64,000 bases of DNA. Source: Arcobacter sp. (GTDB lineage: Bacteria > Campylobacterota > Campylobacteria > Campylobacterales > Arcobacteraceae). Each line of letters begins with the position of its first letter. Within the stretch, counting starts at the first letter, position 1. A program made the position numbers and the translations under genes. The stretch is taken from NCBI GenBank assembly GCA_002869535.1, contig PKUK01000003.1:212-64211 (forward strand), in the 5' to 3' direction. Shown here piece after piece: positions 39,005 to 48,701 of the stretch. The notes under the pieces are model-generated. The model was not told where the DNA came from. It saw only the letters and a list, made by a program, of their open reading frames with translations, and made no database searches.

Positions 39005-39757
39005 ATGACTGCACCTTTTGATATAAAAAAACTTGAACTTACTCAAGTTGGCAATAATGTTTTTTGCCCAAAACACTGGCTTGATACTATTGTTCCTGAG
39101 AGTATGAAAATACTTCCTAATCCCTATTATGAAGCCCCATTTATATATGAAAATATTGATTTTAATTTTTCAGGCATGAAAAGTTTTGTAAAAAACCATG
39201 AAGATGAATCAAAAAAGATAGGGATAATTAGTACAGACGATGGGGTTGTTCTTCCTAAAAAAAATACACAAATAAGAAATACATATAATATCATCCCCAA
39301 TGAGACTTTTATAAAAGAGTATAATAGATTTTTTGAATCACAAAGAAATAAAATAGAAGAATTTTTCAATGTCTCTCTTATGCAATCAATTGAACCACAA
39401 ATACTTATTTATAAAGATGGCTGTTTTTATAAAAGACACTCTGACAACTGTAGTGAAATAGTTGACTTAGACAAAAACATTATTGAGTTCAATCCAGTAG
39501 CACCTGCAAGAATTATCACAACTGTTTTATTCATCACTACAAGTGTAAAAGAGCCAAAAGATGAATTTGAATTTAGTGGTGGAGAGTTAGTTTTTGATTT
39601 CTTATTTGATGATAAATTTAGAAAACTATCAATCAAACCTAAAGAGGGAGACTTTGTCTCTTTTTTAAGTAATCCCTACTTTTCACATAGTGTAAAAAAA
39701 GTAAAAAGTGGTATGAGAGTATCTATTGTGCAATGGCATAATGCCATTGTACACTAA
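39005..39757 (+). CDS. 2-oxoglutarate/Fe(II)-dependent oxygenase, prolyl 4-hydroxylase type
   Basis: The C-terminal half (about residues 120-250) shows the double-stranded beta-helix signature: an HxD pair in KRHSDNC, FSGGELVFDF, the distal His in YFSHSVKKV and the 2OG-binding Arg in GMRVSIVQW. The N-terminal half has no recognised domain. The substrate is unknown; relatives hydroxylate Pro or other residues in proteins. It overlaps the convergent small secreted gene by 4 bases. Confidence 0.75.
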   Translation: MTAPFDIKKLELTQVGNNVFCPKHWLDTIVPESMKILPNPYYEAPFIYENIDFNFSGMKSFVKNHEDESKKIGIISTDDGVVLPKKNTQIRNTYNIIPNETFIKEYNRFFESQRNKIEEFFNVSLMQSIEPQILIYKDGCFYKRHSDNCSEIVDLDKNIIEFNPVAPARIITTVLFITTSVKEPKDEFEFSGGELVFDFLFDDKFRKLSIKPKEGDFVSFLSNPYFSHSVKKVKSGMRVSIVQWHNAIVH

Positions 39758-39999
39758 TCAATATCTTTTGGTAGACGTTTTAAGTTTTTCAAATATTTGT
39801 ATTTATCAGCTTTTGTATAAAGGATTTTTATCTCTTTAACATCTCTTTTTGATGTTGATTCATACTCTATATAATACTCACCATGCATACAAGTAAAAAT
39901 AACTGATGTTTTAGAAACTGTTGATTGAACACACTCTTGTAAATCATCTGCTGAAAAAAGTGTACTTACTAATAATGTTAATATAAATATATATTTCAT
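39754..39999 (-). CDS. Small secreted protein of unknown function
   Basis: 81 residues with a clear signal peptide (MKYIFILTLLVSTLFSA), leaving a periplasmic product of about 64 residues. It carries two Cys (ECVQ and TCMHG), probably a disulphide, and a Lys-rich C terminus. The family is not recognised. The start overlaps the end of the thiamine-binding gene by 4 bases (ATGA), so they are probably co-expressed. Confidence 0.7.
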   Translation of the reverse strand: MKYIFILTLLVSTLFSADDLQECVQSTVSKTSVIFTCMHGEYYIEYESTSKRDVKEIKILYTKADKYKYLKNLKRLPKDID

Positions 40000-40310
40000 T
40001 TTGAAACCTCTCCTATATGTTTTTCTATGGACTCTATTTTTGATTTTAATCTATTATCATGACCTTTTCTAATATCAAATGTTAAAGTAGAATAAACCCT
40101 ATTGCAACCATTTGATTCTAAAATATTATAACACTCTTCAACAAGTTTTAAAGCTTGCCCTATTTCATTTGTTTCGATTATTGTTCCCATTGAAGTTAGT
40201 TGATATGTATAGCCACTCTGCCTTATGAGGCTTATAACTTGAGCTACATATTCACTTTTACTCTCGCCTTGGTCAGTTGGGAACATCGCCATTTCTAATA
40301 ATACTGACAT
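39996..40310 (-). CDS. MTH1187-family thiamine-binding protein
   Basis: The 104 residues start MSVLLEMAMFPTDQGES, with YQLTSMGTIIET and GCNRVYSTLTFDIRKG, matching the DUF77/YkoF-like family, members of which bind thiamine or its pyrimidine precursor in the cytosol. It is coupled to the small secreted gene downstream and 12 bases from the diguanylate cyclase upstream. A THI5-like domain also occurs in the kinase at 48702. Confidence 0.82.
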   Translation of the reverse strand: MSVLLEMAMFPTDQGESKSEYVAQVISLIRQSGYTYQLTSMGTIIETNEIGQALKLVEECYNILESNGCNRVYSTLTFDIRKGHDNRLKSKIESIEKHIGEVSK

Positions 40311-40321
40311 CTAAACTCCTC

Positions 40322-41755
40322 CTAAACTTCTTTTTCTACTTTGTTTTTACCACTATTTTTAGCAGCATATAAAGCATGATCAGCCCTTGAAATGACTTTT
40401 TCTATTGTATCATCTTTTCTAAATGTAGCAACACCAAAACTTGCTGTTACTGAGCCTTTTACAAGATTGCTTAACTCAAGGTCATCTTCAAAACTTGCTC
40501 TTATTTTTTGAGCAACTTGAAAACTTTGTTCTACATTTGAGTCATTTAATAAAATTAAAAACTCTTCTCCACCCCATCTTGATATAGTATCACAATCTCT
40601 AATTTGAAGATTTAAAATTACTGCAATTCTTTTTAAAACATTATCCCCAACTAAATGTCCATAGTTATCGTTTATCATTTTAAAATTATCTATATCAAAA
40701 AATATAACTGACCTAGGAATATTATCTCTTTTAAAAAGCTTAAGGGATTTTTCAAAATATTCATTAAAGTTTCTTCTATTTGGTAAGTGAGTCAAACTAT
40801 CATATGAAGCTAAGTTTTCCAATTTCTTATTGTAAGTTCTAATTGTATATAAAATTATCATTATAATAATTGCTGTTATAAGCAAAGATATTAGAAGATT
40901 GGTATAAAAAGTTTTTTCTAACTCTTTTGTAAACTTATCTAATTCTGCTTCTACAAACAGATATAGCTTTAACTCTTTTATATATTTAGTATTTAAAATA
41001 TATGCTTTTCCATTTTTTTTGTACTCAATAACTTTAGAGTTTTCAATCAAACTAGCTTTATCTAGGTTTAGGTCTTTTATATTTCTGGCTTTGCCTATAT
41101 CATTATTTTCTTGTTCTGAAAGTACAATATTTCCATCTTTATCTGTAAAAAAAACATTGAAGTTATATTTGAGTCTAAAATGTTTTAACATATCATCTAT
41201 ATATGAGATTTTTATTCCAATTCCAGTGGCACCTAAGTAGTGAAAGTTGTCATCGAAAATCTTATAATTAATAAACATAATTAAAGAATCCCCTAGGTAT
41301 TTATTAAAATCTAAATTTATCTCATAATTATCTTGAATATCTCTGAATTTAAAATACCATTCATTATTTGGATTTTCTTCTTTTATCTTTTCAAGTAGAC
41401 CTTTTGAGGTATAGTAGTTACCTGTTTTTTGCGAAACTAAAAAAGTGCTAAAAACATTATGTCTATTTTTAATACTCTCTAAATATCTAGCTATTTTATT
41501 AGTTTTACTTTCATCATGGATTATCCAATCTTTTAAAAAGGTATCATTTGCCATCATTGAAGATACTAATGTTGGTTCTATTAGATTTCTTTGAACTTCT
41601 GTGTATATATTATCAATGGATAAAGGTAGTGAACGCTCTTTTAACTCTTCTTGTGTTTCATTGAGTGACTTCATATAGTTTAAAACTGAAGAACCAATTG
41701 AAAATGTAATAAGTAGAAAAGTAACTATAAGTACAACATAGTTTTTAAAATTCAT
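40322..41755 (-). CDS. Membrane diguanylate cyclase with periplasmic sensor domain
   Basis: Two transmembrane helices (about residues 7-25 and 287-305) enclose a periplasmic Cache-like domain (about 40-280). This is followed by a GGDEF domain (about 320-477) with DSLTHLPNRR, FFDIDNFKMINDNYGH, the active site RWGGEEF and SFGVA. All catalytic residues are present, so cyclic-di-GMP synthesis is expected. The ligand is unknown. It is 17 bases from the interrupted kinase gene, suggesting co-transcription. Confidence 0.88.
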   Translation of the reverse strand: MNFKNYVVLIVTFLLITFSIGSSVLNYMKSLNETQEELKERSLPLSIDNIYTEVQRNLIEPTLVSSMMANDTFLKDWIIHDESKTNKIARYLESIKNRHNVFSTFLVSQKTGNYYTSKGLLEKIKEENPNNEWYFKFRDIQDNYEINLDFNKYLGDSLIMFINYKIFDDNFHYLGATGIGIKISYIDDMLKHFRLKYNFNVFFTDKDGNIVLSEQENNDIGKARNIKDLNLDKASLIENSKVIEYKKNGKAYILNTKYIKELKLYLFVEAELDKFTKELEKTFYTNLLISLLITAIIIMIILYTIRTYNKKLENLASYDSLTHLPNRRNFNEYFEKSLKLFKRDNIPRSVIFFDIDNFKMINDNYGHLVGDNVLKRIAVILNLQIRDCDTISRWGGEEFLILLNDSNVEQSFQVAQKIRASFEDDLELSNLVKGSVTASFGVATFRKDDTIEKVISRADHALYAAKNSGKNKVEKEV

Positions 41756-41771
41756 ATATTATCCTATTTTT

Positions 41772-44057
41772 TTATTCTCTATTAAGGGGCAAAGATATCT
41801 TAAAGTTTGCACCTGTATATTTTACAGACTCATAGTTTAAATTTACATTTTTTACTTTTATAAAACCATCCAAATGCTTAACAACAATTTCTTGAGTCAT
41901 ATATAAACCAATCCCGGTACCTTGTGCCTTGTGCTTTGTTGTAAAATATGGTTCAAATACTTTTTGAATTATTTCTTCACTTATTCCACCTGCATTGTCA
42001 GTTACACTAATTATTACATTGTCATATTTTTTATAAATTTTTACAAAAATTAATTTTTTAGATCTACCATTTTTCACTAAAACATCATGTGCATTGTTAA
42101 AAATATTCATTAAACATTGTACAAGTTCATTTTCTAAAGTAGTACAATATATGTCTTCACAATCTTCTATTATCTCTATATTCAAGCTATCAAATTTTGA
42201 TTTTAAGAGTTTGATAGTATTTTGATATACTATTTTTATATTACATTTTGTTCTTACTTTATCTTTGACAAAATACTTTCTAAAATCTTCAATTGTATTA
42301 GATAAGTATGTTGTATTATCAATGATATTATCTAAACCAGTTGTAAGTTTATTACTATCTAAAAGGTTATAATCATTCTCTAATTTCATTCCCGTAGCAC
42401 TTGTTGAAATAGCAGATAAAGGTTGTCTCCACTGATGGGCAATATTTTCTATCATCTCTCCCATTGCAGCCATTTTTGACTGATTAAATAAAAGCTTTGA
42501 TTGTTCTTAAATTTTTTTATCTTTTTCATATTTTTCAGTTATATCTTGCAGTGTTCCAATAACAATAGTATTACTCTTTTCAATAAAAACTTCACTTTGA
42601 TTGTTTACCCATTTTATTTTATTCTTTATTTTTATTCTGTGAGTAATTTCATGGGATTTTTTATCTTTTAATAACTTTTCAAAAACAGTATTAACTCTAT
42701 TTTTATCATCATTATGAACAAAAGATAAAAATAGCTCATATGAGGGTTTTTTTCTATTTTTATCTATTTCAAAGATTTCATAAATTTCATCTGAAAAGAT
42801 TATCTCATTAGTATCAAAGTTATAACTCCATGAGCCTATTTTTGATATTTTTTGTGCTTTTTTTAGATTTTCTTGACTTTGAATTAACTTTTTTTGGTCT
42901 TTTTTTATTCTTCTTTGGATTTTATAAAAAATAATTGTTGATAAAAGTATCATCACACAAGAGAAAATCAACCCCCAAAAAAGTGAATTACGAATCAAAC
43001 TATCCAAATATTCACTTGACTGTTTATTTAACTTTTCTATTTGTGAAATTAAGTCATCAGGATAAAATCCGCAAGCAATTACCCAATTCCACTCTTTATT
43101 AAGATAAAAATATGTATATTTTTCTTTATGCTCTTTAACTCCTGGTTTTTTATACCAATACTTTAAAAAGCCCTCTCCTTTTTCTCTTAAAATCTTTAAA
43201 TACTCTTTTCTATATAAGTTTCCCTTTGAATCTCTTACTTCATCATCTAATACTTTTCCAACTAACTCTTTTCGATTTACATTAGCTAGCATTGTTGCAT
43301 AACTTTTTCCACCATTTATATTATGCACATCGAGTATGAATACATATTTATTCATATCATTATTTTGAGATACTTTTTTGATAAAATCATTTTTAAATTC
43401 ATTTATTGCATCATCTATGTATTCGCCTGTTCCTACTAAGATATCAAGTGGTTCAAAATATTTAACTGCAACTATCTTTAAAAACTTTTTCTTTTGGTTA
43501 TTTGGCTTGTAAAAATGATATTTTACAAAACTAACTTCATCTTTTTTGAGACTTTTTCTTATTTTTGTAGATAAACTTACATTATCCACATCAAAGATAT
43601 TGCTTGTACTTTTCCCAATCATCTCTTTTATGGGGTGTTCTATTAACTGGTCATTTTTATCAAGAATATAATAATATCCTCTATTTTTATTATAAGACAA
43701 AAGAGATAATCTCTCTGATAAAATTTTTACAATTTGTTTTTTGGATAAATTTTTATTCTCTTTAAAAATATTTTCTGAAATTTTTATAGCAGTGTTTATT
43801 TTTTCTTTTAGTTCTTCTTTTATATTAAATTCTATTTTATTGTTTTGAATTTTTATTTCACTATTTAAGTATTGTACTTTATTGTATACAGATTTTTTTT
43901 GAATATCGAAGTATTCAACTCTTTTATCTTTTATCTGCTTTTCTAACTGTTTTTTTGTTAGGTGAATGTTATAAATAGTTATACTTATTATAAGAAAAAT
44001 TATTATTAAAATTGGTAAAAATATTATCTCAAATATATAGTTCTTTTGTTTTTCCAT
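41772..44057 (-). pseudogene. Cache-PAS sensor histidine kinase, interrupted by in-frame TAA
   Basis: Membrane kinase: N-terminal helix, periplasmic Cache region (YYILDKNDQLIEHP, WVIACGFYPDDL), second helix near residue 360, a PAS domain (about 400-510), then the kinase core with MGEMIENIAHQWRQP and GTGIGLYMTQE. TAA at 42509-42507 (codon 517) falls in the linker between PAS and the H-box. The frame continues as EQSKLLFNQSKMAAM without a shift. The original codon could be GAA, CAA or AAA. The ATG at 44057 (MEKQKNYIF) has AAGG 7 bases upstream. The downstream piece could start at an internal ATG and make a bare kinase core. Confidence 0.85.
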
Positions 44058-44211
44058 CTTTAGCCTTAAAATACACATGTATACTACAAAAAACAATAGA
44101 AATAACAACTTAATTTATATTTCTAAAAAGAAAAAATTTAAATAAAATATTAAACAATATTTCAATTCTATTTTGCTATATTTGTTGTATATATTTTATT
44201 AAAGGATTAAT

Positions 44212-44553
44212 ATGCAATTAACTATGTCACCTGAAGTTGTCTTATCACAATTGGGTTACTCAAAAAGTGAGAGTGCACTAAAACAAGCAGAAGTAATGAT
44301 ACAAAATACAAAAGATTTTGATAAATTTGCAAAACATATAATTAGTTTAAATGATCATCTAAAAAAGATGAATGCATATGTAGGTTTATCAAATAAAACT
44401 GAGTTTTTAAAAATCAAATGTGATGAAAATGATTCAAATGAAATCCTTGAAGAATTTCATGAAGAGGTTTCTCATTGGTCAAATAAGTATGGTGTGAAAG
44501 TTGAACAAATAAGTGAAAAACCTATCTATTATATTTTAGGAACAGAAAACTAA
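44212..44553 (+). CDS. Small cytosolic protein of unknown function
   Basis: 113 residues starting MQLTMSPEVVLSQLGYSKSE, with no signal peptide or membrane segment. It is acidic and mostly helical by composition, with a DFDKFAKHIISLNDHLKKM helix. The family is not recognised. It has a clear ribosome site region (AAAGGATTAAT before the ATG) and overlaps the convergent msrBA by 4 bases. It is flanked by the divergent kinase gene. Confidence 0.6.
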   Translation: MQLTMSPEVVLSQLGYSKSESALKQAEVMIQNTKDFDKFAKHIISLNDHLKKMNAYVGLSNKTEFLKIKCDENDSNEILEEFHEEVSHWSNKYGVKVEQISEKPIYYILGTEN

Positions 44554-45401
44554 AATATCTTTTTATAAGTATGACAATATGGCACCTTATGGTGTCTGTC
44601 ATAATAGTCCTGATGATACTCTTCCGCCTCATAAAATGTTGTAGCTTCTCTTAGTGTTGTAGCAACTTTAAAACCTCTATTTTCTAACTCATCTAAAAGT
44701 TCTAAAGATATATTTTTTTGTTCTTCATCTTTGTAAAATATTGCAGATAGATATTGACTACCTATATCTGGACCTTGTCCATTTTCTTGAGTAAAATCAT
44801 GAATTTCAAAAAAAAGTTTTGCTAACTTTTCAAAAGAGACTTTTTTCTTATTATACTCAACTTGCACAACTTCTAAATGCCCAGTTCTTCCTGTACAAAC
44901 TTCTTCATAACTTGGATGTAGTGTATCTCCACCCATATATCCTGAAACTGCACTATATACTCCATCTAAATGTTCAAAATGGTATTCAACACCCCAAAAA
45001 CATCCAGCTGCAAAATAACATATACCTTTGTCTTTATTTGATTTATTTTCATTGTCAAAGTTTACTGAAATAGAATTTACACAGTGTCTTGTGTTTTTAG
45101 AAGTAAATCCTTCTCCCTCAAAGACATGTCCCAAGTGGGCACCACAATTTGCACAAATAATTTCAACGCGTCTGCCATCAGCATCTGGAACTCTTTTTAC
45201 AGTTCCTAAGTCATCATCAAAACTTGGCCAACCACATCCAGAATTGAATTTACTTTTAGAAGAGTACAATTTTGTATCACACTTCTTACACTTATAAATT
45301 CCTTCTGAATAAAAGTCATAATATTTTCCAGAGAAAGGTCTTTCTGTACCTTTTTTTTCTATAACTCTAATCTCTTCATCAGTTAATTTATTAAATTGCA
45401 T
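44550..45401 (-). CDS. msrBA: Bifunctional methionine sulfoxide reductase MsrB-MsrA
   Basis: Repairs both R- and S-methionine sulfoxide. The MsrB domain comes first (1-118), with two zinc CxxC pairs (CKKC, CANC) and the catalytic RHCVNS. The MsrA domain follows (about 125-283) with catalytic YFAAGCFWGVEYHFE and HPSYEEVCTGRTGH. It lacks a signal peptide, so the protein is cytosolic. The order B-then-A is as in Helicobacter MsrBA. Confidence 0.95.
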   Translation of the reverse strand: MQFNKLTDEEIRVIEKKGTERPFSGKYYDFYSEGIYKCKKCDTKLYSSKSKFNSGCGWPSFDDDLGTVKRVPDADGRRVEIICANCGAHLGHVFEGEGFTSKNTRHCVNSISVNFDNENKSNKDKGICYFAAGCFWGVEYHFEHLDGVYSAVSGYMGGDTLHPSYEEVCTGRTGHLEVVQVEYNKKKVSFEKLAKLFFEIHDFTQENGQGPDIGSQYLSAIFYKDEEQKNISLELLDELENRGFKVATTLREATTFYEAEEYHQDYYDRHHKVPYCHTYKKIF

Positions 45402-45500
45402 TTTTTAAAATCCTATATTTAATTTTGAAAAGTTTATCAAAAGAAAGAAAGTTCTCTTATAAAAATTAAATATAGTTTATTTGTTTAATTAAACTCAAAT

Positions 45501-46124
45501 TTAATGAGAAGGTAATACTTCAAATTTAACTTCAAGTAATAGCTCATCTTTACATAATATTTTTCCAATAAAATGGTCACCCACTTTAAACTGTCCAACT
45601 CCACTTGGCGTTCCTGACATCAAAATATCTCCATCTTCAAAAGATGAAAAAGTACAAAACTCTTCCATTATGTCCAAAGGTTTGTTTATCATCATAGATA
45701 CATCACCTTTTTGCTTTAGTTCATCATTTATATATAATTCAACCTCAAGTTCTGAGATATCACCATTGAAATTTACAAACTCTGAAAAAACAGCTGCATT
45801 GTCAAAAGATTTTGCTCTCTCCCAAGGAAGACCCTTTTGTTTTAACTTTGATTGAACATCTCTTAATGTTAAATCTAAACCAAATCCAACAGCTGATATT
45901 TTATTCTCTTCAATCAAAAAAGATATTTCAGATTCATAGTGGCATGAATTTGCAAACTTTGGAAAAAAGAGTTGATTAGCTATTGCAGAGTTGGGTTTAA
46001 TGAAAAAAACCATCTCTTCAGGTGTTTCATTATTTAACTCTTTTATATGTTCAACATAATTTCTTCCAATACATACAACTTTTGATGGAAATATCTCTTT
46101 ATTATTAATTACTATTCTATTCAT
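45501..46124 (-). CDS. Fumarylacetoacetate hydrolase-family protein
   Basis: 207 residues with the FAH fold: KVVCIGRNYVEHIKELNNE at the N terminus, metal-binding residues in YESEISFLIEE (Glu-Glu), DLTLRDVQ and the C-terminal MSGTPSGVGQFKVGD. Relatives act as acylpyruvate hydrolases or oxaloacetate decarboxylases. The exact substrate is undetermined. It stands alone between msrBA and the DoxX gene. Confidence 0.85.
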   Translation of the reverse strand: MNRIVINNKEIFPSKVVCIGRNYVEHIKELNNETPEEMVFFIKPNSAIANQLFFPKFANSCHYESEISFLIEENKISAVGFGLDLTLRDVQSKLKQKGLPWERAKSFDNAAVFSEFVNFNGDISELEVELYINDELKQKGDVSMMINKPLDIMEEFCTFSSFEDGDILMSGTPSGVGQFKVGDHFIGKILCKDELLLEVKFEVLPSH

Positions 46125-46209
46125 GATTCCTACTTTAATTTAAAATATTTTACAAATATACTTAGATGTAAGATTTAAATTATATCAAAATCAAATTAAT
46201 AATAATTAT

Positions 46210-46641
46210 CTATTTTTTAAATATAAAATTATCAACTGATATCTTTCCTGCACCATGCGATAGAAAAATACCTAAGAATAATAAATAATATAATGGTATC
46301 TCAAATCCATTATCTCCTGCACTAAAGCCATTTCCAATATGTACTGTAAAAATTGCAACAATCATTACAACTATTAAAGGTATAGAAATTAACCTAGTAA
46401 ATAAACCAAGAGCTAGTAGTACAACCCCTAAAAGTTCAGTTGTAGCAGCCATATATGCGTTTAATGTAGGAAATGGAATCCCCAATGATCCAAACCATTG
46501 TGCAATACCCTCTATATCAGACCACTTTTTCATTGCTGGTTCATAAAAACCGTATGCAAGAGTTAATCTAGCCAATAGTAAAAATATAGATTGAAAGTTA
46601 CTAAAAAGGTCCGAAATTATGTCGTGAATTCTTGAAATCAT
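46210..46641 (-). CDS. DoxX-family membrane protein
   Basis: 143 residues with four hydrophobic helices and the family start (LLLARLTLAYGFYEPAMKKW), ATTELLGVVLLALGLFTRL and LYYLLFLGIFLSHGAGKISVDN. DoxX proteins are linked to redox and thiol stress defence in some bacteria. The role here is not determined. Confidence 0.85.
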   Translation of the reverse strand: MISRIHDIISDLFSNFQSIFLLLARLTLAYGFYEPAMKKWSDIEGIAQWFGSLGIPFPTLNAYMAATTELLGVVLLALGLFTRLISIPLIVVMIVAIFTVHIGNGFSAGDNGFEIPLYYLLFLGIFLSHGAGKISVDNFIFKK

Positions 46642-46725
46642 GATTTATCCTTTTTTGTGTATTTACTTTAATTATAAATAAATAGTATTTAGTCTTTGTT
46701 TATTTATAACAATTTTGTTTGAATT

Positions 46726-47382
46726 TTAATACTTTTTTAATAAATCATTTAAAATAACTGCTGTCAATCCCCAAATAACTCGTTTTTTATACTTATATAC
46801 GTAGACTTTATGTTTTTTATTTCCCCATGGTTTTTGATATGTTTCTGGAAGTTTTAATTTGTCAACTGGAAAATAAACCTCTTTATTTCCATGTTCATCT
46901 ATGTGATATGGCTTTACTTCAGTTCTTAGATTATAAATATCTGGTTCATTTTTTTTGAAGTAATCTAAGGGAATCAAATATGTATTTTCAACTTCATTTT
47001 TATCAAGTTTCATATTTTTGATAGCTTTTTTCTTTATTAATCCAACAAAAGGCTCTACTATAGTTCCAAATGAAGCAACCATCGTATCAAGTTGTCCTAT
47101 AATTTTTATATCTTTTTTAGCAATACCTAACTCTTCATTTGTCTCTCTTAGTGCTGTATCTTTGAAGTTTTTATCAATACCTTCTTCAAAGCCACCTCCT
47201 GGAAAACAGATATCTCCGCCTTGTTTTATACCTGCTGCTCTTTTTTGAAAAAGAATAAAATATTGACCCTTAATTTTTACAAAGGGGATTAAAACTGCAC
47301 TATTAAAAAATCTATCTCGACCCATCACACCAGGATATTTTGGTAAGTTTGTTATTAACTTTTTAAAACCCTCTTTTTTCAT
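46726..47382 (-). CDS. Nudix hydrolase, CoA pyrophosphatase (NudL) type
   Basis: 218 residues with the Nudix box GGGFEEGIDKNFKDTALRETNEELG in the middle and the preceding FPGG that marks the NudL/CoA diphosphatase branch. The upstream KQGGDIC is a variant of the usual LxxHxGQ element, so specificity for CoA is tentative. The C-terminal extension, with IWGLTAVILNDLL, is also NudL-like. It lies one base from bioA. Confidence 0.8.
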   Translation of the reverse strand: MKKEGFKKLITNLPKYPGVMGRDRFFNSAVLIPFVKIKGQYFILFQKRAAGIKQGGDICFPGGGFEEGIDKNFKDTALRETNEELGIAKKDIKIIGQLDTMVASFGTIVEPFVGLIKKKAIKNMKLDKNEVENTYLIPLDYFKKNEPDIYNLRTEVKPYHIDEHGNKEVYFPVDKLKLPETYQKPWGNKKHKVYVYKYKKRVIWGLTAVILNDLLKKY

Positions 47383-47383
47383 C

Positions 47384-48649
47384 TTAACTCTTTATTGCTT
47401 TTATTGCTTTAATCATAGTTCTAACAATTTTTCTTAAATCTTCTTCTTCAATAGTATATGCAACTATGGAATAAATAAGTTTTCCAAAAGGTCTTATCCA
47501 TACCCCATTTTTCACACAATAATCTTGAATCTCTTGTGCATAAGAGTCATCTTTTAATTCAATTACTCCTATAGCCCCTATATTTCTCACATCTTTTACA
47601 AGCTCAATACCTTTTGCATTTTCTAGTTCATCTGAAAATATTTTTTCTATATTTTGAACTCTTTTTTCCCATGAAGACTCTATCAAAAGTTCAATAGAAG
47701 CTATGGCAACACTACAAGCTAAAGGATTAGCCATAAATGTTGGTCCATGCATAAGTACACCTATTTTGCTATTTGATATAGTATCACTTACCTCTTTTGA
47801 GCTAATCATTGCTGCCATAGTCATATAACCACCAGTAAGTCCCTTTCCAAGTGTCAATATATCTGGTTTTATATTTGCATGTTCACAAGCAAACATTTTT
47901 CCTGTGTGTCCAAAGCCTGTTGCAATTTCATCTGCTATAAGTAAAATATCATATTTACTACATAACTCTCTAGCTTTTTGTAAATAGCTTGTGTTATATA
48001 TCCTCATGCCACCTGCCCCTTGAACAACTGGCTCAAGGATAAATCCTGCTATTTCCTCATGATGTTTTTTAAACTTTTCTTCTAAGTGTTTTATAGAACT
48101 AGTACAATCACTATCAAAACCAAATTCTGGTTCTTGGGTAAATATATGTTGTGGTAAATATGAACCATATATTGAATGCATAGAGTTTTTTTGATCACAT
48201 ACACTCATTGCCCCCAATGTATCTCCATGATAGGCATTATTTAGTGCAAGAAATTTATACTTTTCTTTTCCTTTTGCTTTTTGATATAAAATTGCAGTTT
48301 TTAGTGCAACCTCAACAGAAACTGAGCCACTGTCACATAAGAATACAGAGTTTAAACCTGTCAAATCAACCAAAAGTTTAGAGAGTTTTGCAGCACCCTC
48401 ATGCGCAAGTCCCCCAAACATAACATGGGGCATAATATCAACTTGTTTTTTTAATGCTTCATTTAGTTTGGGATGATTATACCCATGAATCGCACTCCAC
48501 CAGGAACTCATACCATCTATAAGTTTTGTCTCATCTTCTAAAAATATAAAAGTTTTATCAGTTCTTTTTACTGCTAAAAGTTTTGTTTTTGAAGGGAGTG
48601 AATTGTAAGGGTGCCAAACATGCTTTTTATCTATATCTAACCAGTTCAA
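47384..48649 (-). CDS. bioA: Adenosylmethionine-8-amino-7-oxononanoate aminotransferase
   Basis: Makes 7,8-diaminopelargonate in biotin synthesis, using SAM as amino donor. Class-III PLP aminotransferase of 421 residues, with KHVWHPYNSLPSK, the SSWWSAIHGYNHP substrate loop, ADEIATGFGHTGK and the PLP lysine in LTLGKGLTGGYMT. Other bio genes are absent nearby. Confidence 0.95.
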   Translation of the reverse strand: MNWLDIDKKHVWHPYNSLPSKTKLLAVKRTDKTFIFLEDETKLIDGMSSWWSAIHGYNHPKLNEALKKQVDIMPHVMFGGLAHEGAAKLSKLLVDLTGLNSVFLCDSGSVSVEVALKTAILYQKAKGKEKYKFLALNNAYHGDTLGAMSVCDQKNSMHSIYGSYLPQHIFTQEPEFGFDSDCTSSIKHLEEKFKKHHEEIAGFILEPVVQGAGGMRIYNTSYLQKARELCSKYDILLIADEIATGFGHTGKMFACEHANIKPDILTLGKGLTGGYMTMAAMISSKEVSDTISNSKIGVLMHGPTFMANPLACSVAIASIELLIESSWEKRVQNIEKIFSDELENAKGIELVKDVRNIGAIGVIELKDDSYAQEIQDYCVKNGVWIRPFGKLIYSIVAYTIEEEDLRKIVRTMIKAIKAIKS

Positions 48650-48701
48650 ATAGCAATTCCTAATTTAATAATATGTAGTAATTATATCAAAAGTTAAATT
48701 A

